Shown: positions 24,858 to 33,641, counted from the stretch's first letter. The stretch is 64,000 nt of DNA from Sphingobacterium corticibacter (GCF_003076635.1 NZ_QDKG01000001.1:1178001-1242000); one strand, 5' to 3'. Translations and numbers: made by a program. Notes: generated from the sequence alone by a model not told the origin.

Positions 24858-25631
24858 AAAGGACGTATTTCGTCACGGGGTGCACAGCAAGGCAGTACAC
24901 TACCCGAAATCGGTAGAATCAAAGTAGGAGAGAAGTCTCAGCGTGGGCTACCTACATCATTAGATTATTTTCGGGCCACCGGAGATTTTGCCAATAGATT
25001 CCACAATCTTTTTGGCGACAAACCTACAGAATTGCATGTAGCGTTTGTAAGTAACAATCTTGCAGAAGTCTGCAATGAGCAATTTGAAGCTTGGGACAAA
25101 GGCAAGCGTTGGGGCTATGGCGATGGTGAAACCTTTACAGTTTGGGATTCGGCAGGCGGATCAGAAGGCAAGGGCGGATATATCTCTGATGTATCAAAGG
25201 ATGATCCACGTGTAAAAGCCATCAAAGGATGGGCGCGAACACTAACATTACGTTTTGTGCTTCTAGAAATGAAAGGCATACTTGGCTATTGGACTTTTCA
25301 GACTAAAGCGAAAGAGACAACCATTCCATCGATCGTAAAAGCATTTGATATGGTTATGGAGCGTAGCGGCTCGATAATCGGTTTTCCGTTTTCATTGATG
25401 GTCAAGAAAGTACAGTCATATTCTCCAGGAATGGCCAAGAACTATCCTATAGTTCAATTGGTGCCAAACTTTACCGAAGAAACTATTGAGGCAGTCCGTG
25501 CTTATGTTGAATCCGGTGCAGATTTGAATCGGTTAACCACTAACATGATCACCTCTGGAAGTTTACTGCAATTGGGTGCTGGTGCAGGTGCTGGCTCGGT
25601 TGAGGATGTAGAAGCGGAGGAGGTGAAGTAA
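24855..25631 (+). CDS. Recombination directionality factor-like (Gp3-like) phage protein
   Basis: A 258-residue soluble protein. The N-terminus (LPEIGRIKVGEKS then GLPTSLDYFRATGDF) and the pattern FGDKPTELHVAFVSNN, followed by a long domain and an acidic tail (VEDVEAEEVK), match my memory of the Gp3-like recombination directionality factor family, often labelled as hydrolase or metal-binding phage proteins. These proteins are best known as partners of serine integrases, whereas this prophage carries a tyrosine integrase, so its role here may be different, for example in replication. Its stop overlaps the next start. Confidence 0.55.
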   Translation: MKGRISSRGAQQGSTLPEIGRIKVGEKSQRGLPTSLDYFRATGDFANRFHNLFGDKPTELHVAFVSNNLAEVCNEQFEAWDKGKRWGYGDGETFTVWDSAGGSEGKGGYISDVSKDDPRVKAIKGWARTLTLRFVLLEMKGILGYWTFQTKAKETTIPSIVKAFDMVMERSGSIIGFPFSLMVKKVQSYSPGMAKNYPIVQLVPNFTEETIEAVRAYVESGADLNRLTTNMITSGSLLQLGAGAGAGSVEDVEAEEVK

Positions 25632-25942
25632 TGGAATTTAAAGGAACGAAAAACTGGAGAATTAGAAGGTCGGATGGATTTTTCTTTATTGAGGCAGATC
25701 TTCCAAATGCTGAACAAAATGGAAATTATCCAAGGATTGAGGTTATGCAGGAGGATTATGGCGATCATAACGGATATACCGAGGAAATTAGAAGTTACGA
25801 TGCCCAATTAATTTCTAAGTCTCAGCAAATGCTAGATTTCATCAACCGACTATCTGGTGAAATGCTTCGAAACGACTTTGTATTAAACGAAGCTTGGTAC
25901 GATCAAGCTCAACAACTAATCAGATCCGCAACCCAAATATAA
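25631..25942 (+). CDS. Phage hypothetical protein (103 aa)
   Basis: Small soluble protein with an N-terminal beta region (WRIRRSDGFFFIEADLPN) and a C-terminal helical part. No family recognised. Coupled by a one-base overlap to the RDF-like gene and followed after five bases by the nuclease gene, so it belongs to the early operon. Confidence 0.6.
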   Translation: MEFKGTKNWRIRRSDGFFFIEADLPNAEQNGNYPRIEVMQEDYGDHNGYTEEIRSYDAQLISKSQQMLDFINRLSGEMLRNDFVLNEAWYDQAQQLIRSATQI

Positions 25943-25947
25943 CACCC

Positions 25948-27039
25948 ATGTCAATTACATTCGAACATATCAACACGGACTGGTTTAACGATCAAGCCCT
26001 CCGTTTACCCAATTATAAAGTAGGCCGCGTTAACTTCGGTCAAGGTCGTAGCTACATTCGACTAAATCAAGATGGCGCACCAGTAGAATCACCTTTGCGA
26101 TTATACACTAGCCTTACGACAGCCATAAATGCGTGCGCACCTATGGAGCAGCCATTGCTTGAATGGTACGTAAAGCACGGACTTAAAGAAGCTGGCCGTT
26201 TGCTAGAATTGAGTCAGCACTACGGCACATTAATGCATCTGGAAATCGGCAAGTTCTTAATCAATGGAGAATACGATTTTGATCGCGTCGAGTTTGTCGT
26301 GGAAGATTACCTTTCCGCAGAGAGTTACTACCAACCCGATACGAAAGAATGGCCAGAAAAGTTACGGAACGACTTAGCGGCATTCATTCAATTTTACATC
26401 GATTATAATATTGTGCCGCTCGGCATTGAATACGTCCTGCTCTCGGAGAGAGGTTACGGCACCCTAATAGATCTTGTTTGCAATATGACCATTATGGTCG
26501 ATGGCTTTTCTGATACGCAAGTCTACAAGACTGGGCCACGCAAAGGAATGCCGAAAGAATGCAAAATCCCTCGGCATATTAGAGCAATTATAAACTTCAA
26601 GTCTGGCCGCCATGGCTTTTACCGTACCAATGGATTGCAACTGGAAGCAGAGCACCAGCTATGGGAAGAGAACTTCCCAGATCTACCACTAGATGCCGCT
26701 TGTAACTGGTCACCCAAAGAATGGCGTGGCGAAACACCTACCTACAATTTCAAAGATTGGACTGGTGATATCACAACCGCTGAGGTAGATGCTGTGATGA
26801 CCTTGGCTGATATCCGCTATGCAAGTAAAGCTGAAAGCAAAACGTACACTAGCATCGGCGGAACATTCTCTATTGCAGATCGTGATCAAGGATTATCAGG
26901 AGTAATACGTAAAGAAGGTATCAGCGAATATGTAGGAAAAAAATTTGGCTATGCATCACCAGATATGGAGCCTATAGTGCGGCCAAGTGCTGCGGCACCG
27001 GTCATCAGCGAACCAACTTCTAACCCTTTACCATTCTAG
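25948..27039 (+). CDS. PD-(D/E)XK-type phage nuclease, possibly degenerate
   Basis: A 363-residue protein resembling RecB/Cas4-like or exonuclease-type phage nucleases. The core shows GYGTLIDLV (motif Asp), AIINFKSGRHGF (the xxK motif) and LQLEAEHQLW (the Gln/Glu helix). At the usual [D/E]XK position this protein has Asn-Phe-Lys, so metal binding may be altered or another acid may substitute. ATG 25948 is preferred over the in-frame 25894, which would overlap the previous gene by 49 bases. With SSB, helicase and primase nearby, a role in phage recombination or DNA processing is likely. Confidence 0.65.
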   Translation: MSITFEHINTDWFNDQALRLPNYKVGRVNFGQGRSYIRLNQDGAPVESPLRLYTSLTTAINACAPMEQPLLEWYVKHGLKEAGRLLELSQHYGTLMHLEIGKFLINGEYDFDRVEFVVEDYLSAESYYQPDTKEWPEKLRNDLAAFIQFYIDYNIVPLGIEYVLLSERGYGTLIDLVCNMTIMVDGFSDTQVYKTGPRKGMPKECKIPRHIRAIINFKSGRHGFYRTNGLQLEAEHQLWEENFPDLPLDAACNWSPKEWRGETPTYNFKDWTGDITTAEVDAVMTLADIRYASKAESKTYTSIGGTFSIADRDQGLSGVIRKEGISEYVGKKFGYASPDMEPIVRPSAAAPVISEPTSNPLPF

Positions 27040-27042
27040 ATC

Positions 27043-28206
27043 ATGAGCATGCAACAACAAACAACGGCAATTATGCCGTTTACTCAAACAGACCTGCAAA
27101 GTGCAGGATCTGTTTACGATACAGCCGTTGGCTTTCAAGACAAATACCGCGCTAAGCAAATTGCTCTACTTGCCAAAGTAGCTGCCAATGGCGATAAGCT
27201 CCCAAAGGAATTGGATGATGAGCTTATGAACTGGCAAGTATCAGCAAAGAAAGCCCTAAAACATATTGAAGAGCAGCGCAAGCCATTCACCGAAAAAGCG
27301 CATGCATTTATCAAAGCATTTACATCAGTAGAGAATGCTTTGGGCAAGGAGCTTTATGATCCAATCCAGCAAGTGCGCGATAAGTCCGCCAAGATTCATG
27401 CAGAAGAGGCCGCTGCTGCCCGAGCAAAAGAACAAGCTGAACTGGCTGCAAAGCAAAAGCGTATTGATGATATAGCGCAACTTGAAACGCAATTAAGAAA
27501 TGGATATGCGGTGTATCTGTCTACGGTAAAGCAAACACTCTTGACCGTATATACCGGCGCCACGTTGGATCTATTAGAGGATGCAATTAGCGAGCTTACT
27601 CTTGCCATGGATTGGACTTTGTCAAATGAAGCTTGGAATTCCATCACCTTGGTAGGGGATACCGAGTTGATTGAAGAGGTGCGGACAAAGGAAAAGTTTG
27701 ACGCTTGTGATTCGCATTTTGCTCTGGAGGTAAGTAAGTATGCAGAATACCTCTTGTCGCTAATGCCTGCTCGCAAAGAAGAACTTGAAGCAGGTGTTGC
27801 ACAAAGTGAAGCAGCGGCGGAGCTCGCTCGCAAACAGGAGCAGGAAGCGGCTGATAACAAATTGGCCGCCCAAAAGAAAGCTGATGCAGACGCAGCGAAG
27901 GCCAAGCAAGCCGCAACAGTTACTGTCATGGTGGCTCAAGCTAACCGTCAAGTGGAAGCGCCGAGAGCCATCGAATCCTACTCTATGATCGTGGGAAGCA
28001 TTGACGGCTGGCGCGCTGTAGTAGATTATTATCTAACCAATAGTGGAACTGTCGCTGAAGATTTGGGTAAGGTCAAGCTTGATCAAATGGCTGCATTTGC
28101 TGAAAAGCAAGCCAAAGCAACTGGGGAAATGATCACTCATAGCGATGTATCATACGAGCCAAAATACAAAGCTGTCGCTAGAGCCACTAAAAAGAAAGTC
28201 GCGTAA
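27043..28206 (+). CDS. Coiled-coil phage early protein (387 aa)
   Basis: Soluble, alpha-helical protein. Residues 95-165 and 240-300 are Ala/Glu/Lys/Gln-rich coiled coils (AEEAAAARAKEQAELAAKQK, ARKQEQEAADNKLAAQKKAD). The C-terminal domain (about 310-385; SIDGWRAVVDYYLTNSG) is compact and basic. It follows the nuclease by three bases, a position often occupied by exonuclease-partner or annealing proteins, but no RecT or Erf motif is visible. Function unassigned. Confidence 0.6.
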   Translation: MSMQQQTTAIMPFTQTDLQSAGSVYDTAVGFQDKYRAKQIALLAKVAANGDKLPKELDDELMNWQVSAKKALKHIEEQRKPFTEKAHAFIKAFTSVENALGKELYDPIQQVRDKSAKIHAEEAAAARAKEQAELAAKQKRIDDIAQLETQLRNGYAVYLSTVKQTLLTVYTGATLDLLEDAISELTLAMDWTLSNEAWNSITLVGDTELIEEVRTKEKFDACDSHFALEVSKYAEYLLSLMPARKEELEAGVAQSEAAAELARKQEQEAADNKLAAQKKADADAAKAKQAATVTVMVAQANRQVEAPRAIESYSMIVGSIDGWRAVVDYYLTNSGTVAEDLGKVKLDQMAAFAEKQAKATGEMITHSDVSYEPKYKAVARATKKKVA

Positions 28207-28292
28207 TGGTGTTTGCAGTAAAAGTTATTGTAGTGCTCGTAGTATTCATGGCTATAGGGTATCGCGAGAGCAAAACGGAAAAGAATAAGTAA
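28206..28292 (+). CDS. Tiny membrane protein (28 aa)
   Basis: MVFAVKVIVVLVVFMAIGYR followed by a short charged tail: one transmembrane helix and a basic C-terminus. Its ATG overlaps the preceding stop (TAATG), a coupling also used by several neighbours, which supports expression. Confidence 0.5.
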   Translation: MVFAVKVIVVLVVFMAIGYRESKTEKNK

Positions 28293-28355
28293 ACATCAGG
28301 TGCGAACTGAATGTTCTACTACCAATAGAATTGTAATATTAAAAACCAGATAAAG

Positions 28356-28727
28356 ATGTCAAACAGAACATTAACGGGGTCAATTGCCCTAACAAAATTG
28401 CCTCAGGCTGTTATCGTAGATAAAAAGAATAAGGCCGGAGAGATGGTAAAATGCGTATTGCTACCGATTGAGGGTAATAGTATGACCGAAAAAGATGGCG
28501 CCGTTTACATGGATGTACGTGTAGTTCTTCGTGAAGAGCAAGATCAGTATGGACACAACGGCTTTATTGCTAAATCGCTACCAACGGAAGTTTACAAAGC
28601 GAATAAGGATAATGAATCATGGATCAATGATCATCAGCCAATCCTAGGTAACGTAAAAGACTGGTCGCAAGGAAGCAATTCTGCCCCAGCTCAAACCATC
28701 GATGAGGACGACGATCTACCGTTCTAA
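28356..28727 (+). CDS. Phage single-stranded DNA-binding-like protein
   Basis: A 123-residue protein with a beta-rich body (TGSIALTKLPQAVIVDKKNK, MDVRVVLREEQDQYG) and a C-terminal acidic tail ending DEDDDLPF, the hallmark tip by which SSB proteins recruit replication partners. The body is divergent from bacterial SSB, so this is assigned mainly on the tail and the position just before helicase and primase genes. A large hairpin lies immediately downstream. Confidence 0.7.
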   Translation: MSNRTLTGSIALTKLPQAVIVDKKNKAGEMVKCVLLPIEGNSMTEKDGAVYMDVRVVLREEQDQYGHNGFIAKSLPTEVYKANKDNESWINDHQPILGNVKDWSQGSNSAPAQTIDEDDDLPF

Positions 28728-28737
28728 TCAAAAAATT

Positions 28738-28798
28738 AAGTAGCGGTCGTGGGAGGCAACCCCTTCCGCTACTTCCATTTCATTAATCTCTAACAGAA
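28738..28798 (+). promoter_or_regulatory. AGGCAA-loop hairpin plus CTCTAACA leader motif (copy 1)
   Basis: AAGTAGCGG (28738-28746) pairs with CCGCTACTT (28766-28774); inside lies GGG-AGGCAA-CCC. It is followed by CTCTAACAGAA at 28788. Same architecture as at 33031 and 51813. It lies between the SSB-like and helicase genes. Confidence 0.65.
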
Positions 28799-28815
28799 CT
28801 TCCCTCTGCAAACAT

Positions 28816-28890
28816 ATGCTTTGGGATAAAAGAATAATACCATGCACAATCGAAAGATTTTTTGCGCGCCATCCACATGGAAGGGGGTAG
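28816..28890 (+). CDS. Possible 24-aa leader ORF
   Basis: MLWDKRIIPCTIERFFARHP then HGRG, ending four bases before the helicase ATG. The spacing would allow coupled translation. It could also be chance. Confidence 0.25.
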   Translation: MLWDKRIIPCTIERFFARHPHGRG

Positions 28891-28894
28891 CGCC

Positions 28895-30397
28895 ATGAAA
28901 GTATCTGCGCCAATAACTCTTCGCCTATATCAACAGAAATTTGTAAACAACCTAGCGGTGGCTCTTCGTGATCATCGCCGCGTTATTGCGTGCGCTCCGA
29001 CGGGATCGGGCAAAACTAAAATGTTCATTGAGGTAGCCAGGAAAGCAACAGCCAATGGGAGAGCTGTTGTGATTATCAGTGAGACGGCTAAAATCTACGA
29101 TCAGATTATCAACGAAGCTGGAGGTCATGAAATAGCCAAAGGAGTAAAGCATGTTTCCATTAAAGGTGGGCAGCTATACATCGCTATGGCTCAAACTCTG
29201 ACGCGACGTCCTTTGATATTGCATCAACTTGCCGCCCTTGAATTTCCACCGCTGATCATCGTCGATGAAGCTCACATTGGAACGCCGTCCAATATCATTC
29301 GTCAGTTGATTGAGCTGAGCAATCCATATATTCTGGGCTTTACAGCCACTCCAGATGGACGTGTAGCAAAGCACTTAGCAGAGCTTTACAATAAATGCGT
29401 GGTTTGCTGCCAAGTAGATGAGCTTATACAGCAAGGCTTTCTATGCTCGTACAGACATTCAGCACGCACCAAAGCTGATACCGATATCTTGGAATTGCGA
29501 AATGGTGAATATACCGAGCAGTCTCAGCAAGCTGCATTTTCGACGAATCAAGTTTACGATGGTATTTTCGAAGATCTGCGTAGCACCCCATTCACCAAGT
29601 GTATGATCTTCGTTGCTTCGATTAAACATGCTCGCGAAATGAACCAGCGTTTACTTGAGCAGGGGTTTTCCTCTGTTGAGTATCACAGCCAACTGGAGAA
29701 TGGAGCTTATGAGCTCGCAAAATTTACCGAGCTAGGCTATGCCAATATATGCGTATCCGTGGCCAGCCTGACCAAAGGTTTTGATTGTCCTTCGGTGGAT
29801 TTGGTGATACTGAATCGCGCTACAACGTCATTGCCACTATACCTTCAGATGATCGGACGGGGCTCGCGGCCAGTATGGGACGCGGCAGGGCAGCAGATCA
29901 AATCGCATTTCCGTGTTCTTGATTACGGAGGTAATTGGGAACGCCACGGGCTTTATTTCGAAGACAGAGGATGGGAAACTATGTGGGAAGTCACTAAGCG
30001 TTCCAAAAGCGGTGGAGGCGTAGCGCCTGTGGCCCTATGTCCTCAATGTGAATCAATCATTCCAGCCACGCAGCGCATCTGTAGCTTTTGCGGTCACGAG
30101 CGACCATTAACGGACAAAGAGTTGGAGCAGGGGGAACTGGTTGAAGTGACGCGCCATTATACAGATTTAGTAGGTCGCAGGATCAGCGAGTTATCGCCTA
30201 ACGAACTAGCTGTATACGCTAAAATGAAAAAGAAGCAGCCTTTCGCGGCGCGCGTAGCAAGAGCCAAAGACCAGGAGAATCACGGATTTCTGGAAGCGTT
30301 CACTGCGGCTATGGGATACAAGCCATCATGGGTAGATCATCAGCGTAGGATGATTGGAGTAAATAAAATCGATTTTGTAGATATCACACTGGTTTAG
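28895..30397 (+). CDS. SF2 DEAD/DEAH-type phage helicase
   Basis: A 500-residue superfamily 2 helicase. Walker A is APTGSGKT (Lys40), the Walker B box is DEAH (124-127), motif III is FTATPDG and motif VI is QMIGRGSR. A C-terminal zinc ribbon follows (CPQCESIIPATQRICSFCG). It probably unwinds DNA during phage replication or recombination. ATG 28895 is chosen because GGAAGGGGG lies just upstream; in-frame alternatives are ATG 28877 and TTG 28862. The next gene starts two bases after its stop. Confidence 0.87.
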   Translation: MKVSAPITLRLYQQKFVNNLAVALRDHRRVIACAPTGSGKTKMFIEVARKATANGRAVVIISETAKIYDQIINEAGGHEIAKGVKHVSIKGGQLYIAMAQTLTRRPLILHQLAALEFPPLIIVDEAHIGTPSNIIRQLIELSNPYILGFTATPDGRVAKHLAELYNKCVVCCQVDELIQQGFLCSYRHSARTKADTDILELRNGEYTEQSQQAAFSTNQVYDGIFEDLRSTPFTKCMIFVASIKHAREMNQRLLEQGFSSVEYHSQLENGAYELAKFTELGYANICVSVASLTKGFDCPSVDLVILNRATTSLPLYLQMIGRGSRPVWDAAGQQIKSHFRVLDYGGNWERHGLYFEDRGWETMWEVTKRSKSGGGVAPVALCPQCESIIPATQRICSFCGHERPLTDKELEQGELVEVTRHYTDLVGRRISELSPNELAVYAKMKKKQPFAARVARAKDQENHGFLEAFTAAMGYKPSWVDHQRRMIGVNKIDFVDITLV

Positions 30398-30399
30398 GA

Positions 30400-32964
30400 A
30401 TGGCTGTAGCTTTGGCGAATATTTGGGCTGAGATACTTCCGCTTATTAAAGACGGAGTTTCTTTGATTGCTGTTAGGGAAAAAGAAGAAAAGGGACGGCC
30501 AGCGAAAACACCGTACGGTTATTGGACAGAGTTCCAGTCACGTAGAGCTGATGAGTCGGAATTGTGGCAAATTATGGAAAGCCATGATACCAATGCTGTT
30601 GCTGCGGTGTGCGGAGCTATATCGGGAAATCTAGAATGTATCGATATCGATAGCAAGTACTATCCTGGTATCGATGCTCAGCTGCTTGCTGATATGAATA
30701 AGTTTTATCCGCATCTATATACTCGGCTTCGTGTTCACCGAACGCCGAGCGGTGGATATCATATCTTGTACCGGATTCAAGATCATCTTCCCGAAGGTAA
30801 TCAGAAGCTAGCCGGTAGGCCTACTAGCGAAGCGGAGCAGCAAGCCCAGCGTGATCGCGGAGTCAAAAGGCCGAGTAAGAATGTCAATTTTCTGGAAACA
30901 AGAGGTGAAGGTGGATACTTTTTATATCCGCCATCGATGGGGTATAGTGTTCATCAGAATAATCCAATACCAATTATCAGCTGGGAGGAGCGGTGTAGTT
31001 TAATTAATCTATGCCGCACCTATGATGAGGTGGTGCGAGTTGCTCCGAGTCCCAAGCCTACCCAAGCGCAGGAGTCATACTACACGACCAATCCATTCGA
31101 AGATTATAATTTCCGCTGTGATCCGCTTGAGCTGATGCAGTCTCAAGGATGGTCCTTTCTTCGTGAAAATGCTAAGTTCATTTGGTTTACTAGGCCAGAT
31201 AAGACAGAAGGCGTATCGGCCAGTTGGAATAAAGAAAAGCGAGTATTTTATGTCTTCACTACCTCGACTGATCTGGAAGCGACGCGCGGTTACAATCCAG
31301 CAACTTTACTAGCTGAATTTACTTTTGATGGAGACAAGAAACAGGCATTTCGATGGTTAATTGATCAAGGGTATGGAAAAGTTAAGCGCGCTGTTGAGCA
31401 GTCGATAATTAAGAAAGCCGCTATAAATGGTACTGCCGCAGTTCCTGCCAATTTCTCGAAAGAAGCGCAGGAAGAGTTTCAAAGGTTGCAGGTACAATAT
31501 CAACAGCAGCATCCTCACGGTATATTTTGGGAGTATGACGATAAAGGTAAGTTTGTAATTAGCAGACAAGACTTTTTGCATGTAGCCCATCAGCTTGGAT
31601 TCCGCTTGTATAAAAATGAAGCCGTCCAGATCAATGGTAGCTTTGTAATGCGCATTACTTTGATCGAATTTTTCGGCATGATGAAGGATTATATTCAAGA
31701 AGAGGAGGCTGATGTTTACAAAGATATTTGCAATGCATATGAAAAGTTTATTCAGGCTTCTGGTAAGTTCATTTTGGATTCACGCCTTGAGAAGTTCGAG
31801 GATACAGATTGTGTTCAAGATAGTAGCGATGTATGCTATAAGTTCTATAATAATGTGGCCGTTCGTATTACTGCTACAGGAATTAAAGCGATCGAATATG
31901 ATAAGATCGACGGGTTCATTTGGGCAGACAAAATGCTTTCTCGGAATTACCAAAGCCAAAGCGATGCTGCTACTGAAGATCTTTACGAGCGATACCTCAA
32001 AAACGCAACTGGACCAGATGAAAAGGGAAACGTTAAGGACTATGTGAAGAATGTGATAGGTTTTCTATGTCATGACTATAATTCGCCAATAAGCTTGTAT
32101 GCAATAATACTTACTGAAATGGTTAACGATCCGCGCGAGGGTGGTGGTAGTGGTAAGAATATCTTCGTCAATCTGCTGAAGAATTTTATCGGAGTTAGCA
32201 CTGCTTCTGGGGCGATGATAAAGTGGGATGATAAATTCTACGCCGTATGGAATGACTCTTCCAGGATATACTTCATTCCTGATATTCCCAAAAAGATCAA
32301 TTGGGAATTTATCAAAAGTACTATCGAGGATCCGTATATCAATAAAAAATACAAGGGGGAGTATTCGGTAAATATTCAAGATTCACCCAAGGTCGTTTTT
32401 AATACAAACTATTCTTATGAAGATAGCGATGGTGGTTTGAAGAGAAGATTTCGTCCGGTAGAATTCACAGATTACTACACCGTGCGCGGCGGTGTTGATG
32501 TTGTTCACGGCAAACTATTTCCAGAGGGCTTTACTAAAGAAGAGTGGAAAGGGTTTGACGATTTCGTGCTTCGCTGCATCCAATTTCACTTACAGCAGGG
32601 CTGTAAAATTGATTTGGCGGATCTATCTGATAATGGTTGGGAGAAGAAGTTTAATATCCAGTACGGTGAGAAAACCTTGGAATTCATTTCTGATAACATT
32701 CAGACTTGGCTTGCCTCAGATTATGTTGAAGTCTCAAATTTTCAAAAATCATACGATGATTACGTTGCTACTGAATTAAAGGAAAAATATAAGCTGAGTC
32801 AGCGTACATTAAATAATGCTGTGAGGGATTTTTGCGAGAGGTATGAGCTAAGTTTTGGGCAGTCCGTTGTGAAAAAGGTGGCTCATTCGTCTAGACGAGT
32901 GCATGTGTTTGAAGGGGAGTATATAGCTGATCAGGATATCGAGAGAGAAGAATACCCATTCTAA
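30400..32964 (+). CDS. Primase-polymerase/SF3 helicase fusion, phage replication protein
   Basis: An 854-residue replication protein. The N-terminal prim-pol-like domain (about 1-200) has the metal motif ECIDIDSKYYP and TPSGGYHILY. The C-terminal half is a D5/SF3-like helicase with Walker A GGGSGKNIF (Lys586) and Walker B-like segment SRIYFIPDIP. Such proteins synthesise primers and unwind the origin, so this is the probable replication initiator of the phage. It ends the first early operon; a second copy of the early-type promoter lies directly downstream. Confidence 0.82.
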   Translation: MAVALANIWAEILPLIKDGVSLIAVREKEEKGRPAKTPYGYWTEFQSRRADESELWQIMESHDTNAVAAVCGAISGNLECIDIDSKYYPGIDAQLLADMNKFYPHLYTRLRVHRTPSGGYHILYRIQDHLPEGNQKLAGRPTSEAEQQAQRDRGVKRPSKNVNFLETRGEGGYFLYPPSMGYSVHQNNPIPIISWEERCSLINLCRTYDEVVRVAPSPKPTQAQESYYTTNPFEDYNFRCDPLELMQSQGWSFLRENAKFIWFTRPDKTEGVSASWNKEKRVFYVFTTSTDLEATRGYNPATLLAEFTFDGDKKQAFRWLIDQGYGKVKRAVEQSIIKKAAINGTAAVPANFSKEAQEEFQRLQVQYQQQHPHGIFWEYDDKGKFVISRQDFLHVAHQLGFRLYKNEAVQINGSFVMRITLIEFFGMMKDYIQEEEADVYKDICNAYEKFIQASGKFILDSRLEKFEDTDCVQDSSDVCYKFYNNVAVRITATGIKAIEYDKIDGFIWADKMLSRNYQSQSDAATEDLYERYLKNATGPDEKGNVKDYVKNVIGFLCHDYNSPISLYAIILTEMVNDPREGGGSGKNIFVNLLKNFIGVSTASGAMIKWDDKFYAVWNDSSRIYFIPDIPKKINWEFIKSTIEDPYINKKYKGEYSVNIQDSPKVVFNTNYSYEDSDGGLKRRFRPVEFTDYYTVRGGVDVVHGKLFPEGFTKEEWKGFDDFVLRCIQFHLQQGCKIDLADLSDNGWEKKFNIQYGEKTLEFISDNIQTWLASDYVEVSNFQKSYDDYVATELKEKYKLSQRTLNNAVRDFCERYELSFGQSVVKKVAHSSRRVHVFEGEYIADQDIEREEYPF

Positions 32965-32975
32965 TCGAAATAAAA

Positions 32976-33016
32976 GTTTAAAAAGTTTGTTTAGTTTAAA
33001 AAGTTTAATATATTTG
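32976..33016 (+). promoter_or_regulatory. Second AAGTTT-repeat promoter (copy of the early promoter)
   Basis: TTG at 32987-32989 and TATATTTG at 33009-33016 are again 19 bases apart and built on four 9-mers of the AAGTTT type. It is nearly identical to 23989-24021, so it should be read by the same regulator. It drives the zinc-ribbon gene and the small genes after it. Confidence 0.7.
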
Positions 33017-33030
33017 TATCATAACAAAGA

Positions 33031-33090
33031 GATAGAAGGGGGAGGCAACCCCCAACTATCAAGGTGTATAAATCTCTAACAAAGAATAAA
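33031..33090 (+). promoter_or_regulatory. AGGCAA-loop hairpin plus CTCTAACAAAG leader motif (copy 2)
   Basis: GATAG-AA-GGGGG, loop AGGCAA, CCCCC-AA-CTATC forms a clean two-part stem (33031-33060). CTCTAACAAAGAATAA follows at 33074, 15 bases after the promoter -7. It lies in the 5' leader of the gene at 33095. Confidence 0.7.
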
Positions 33091-33094
33091 TACG

Positions 33095-33418
33095 ATGCAA
33101 AGTAAAGAAAATCTAACAAAGCAAGCAACTCCGGAGGCAAACGGGGTTGCTTTACCTCATGCAGATCTGCTGGCGGATCTTGATCCACAGGAAATTCAGA
33201 TGGTCGTTGCTGATTACCACAGCGACAAACACACCAAGATTTGTCCAGAGTGTGAAGTAGAAGTGTCGCCGGACAATCTAATATATATTACCGACGAAAT
33301 CGCTACTTGGGGTGAGCCAGAATACGGACATACTGAATGTCCTCAATGCGGATCGGAAATCAGTCCATCCGATTTGGAAAAGCCCTCTTTCGATTACTGG
33401 TTAAAACTTACTGCATAG
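33095..33418 (+). CDS. Zinc-ribbon phage protein (107 aa)
   Basis: Small soluble protein with two CxxC knuckles (CPECEVE and CPQCGSE) about 35 residues apart, forming a zinc ribbon in its C-terminal two thirds. The N-terminal 35 residues are encoded by a sequence that forms a 10-12 bp hairpin with a GAGGCAAA loop (33123-33152), so the RNA structure overlaps the coding region. It could bind nucleic acid or protein; no family name can be given. First gene after the second early-type promoter. Confidence 0.65.
   Translation: MQSKENLTKQATPEANGVALPHADLLADLDPQEIQMVVADYHSDKHTKICPECEVEVSPDNLIYITDEIATWGEPEYGHTECPQCGSEISPSDLEKPSFDYWLKLTA
33123..33152 (+). promoter_or_regulatory. AGGCAA-loop hairpin inside the zinc-ribbon gene (copy 3)
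   Basis: AAGCAACTCCG pairs with CGGGGTTGCTT (one T-G wobble) around GAGGCAAA. ATCTAACAAAG precedes it at 33112. It is coding, so its conservation as a hairpin is notable. Confidence 0.5.
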
Positions 33419-33420
33419 CC

Positions 33421-33639
33421 ATGCCTTCTCCAAAGGTTATTATCGGTCATCTTCATAGTGAGGATGACCGGCAGGAAAGCGCGCTTGAAAGCCGAGAGAA
33501 GATACAGCGGCGCTCAACTGGCGAAGAGCTGAATGCTGAGGCCGACGTTCTAGAGTTTATCAAGGGAATCTTGGTGTTTATATTGATCGTTGCGGCGGCC
33601 GCTACACTTGGATACTACCTCAATAAATACACCTCTTAG
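33421..33639 (+). CDS. Small phage protein with one membrane helix (72 aa)
   Basis: Starts MPSPKVIIGHLHSEDDRQES, two bases after the previous stop; the longer frame from 33337 overlaps that gene and is not used. A charged N-terminal region (about 1-45) precedes one transmembrane helix (FIKGILVFILIVAAAATLGY). Function unknown. Confidence 0.55.
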   Translation: MPSPKVIIGHLHSEDDRQESALESREKIQRRSTGEELNAEADVLEFIKGILVFILIVAAAATLGYYLNKYTS

Positions 33640-33641
33640 CC

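Noticed and set aside
28728..28913. - strand 61-codon open frame between the SSB-like and helicase genes
   Set aside because: It is the complement of the leader hairpin region and of the helicase start; no supporting signals.
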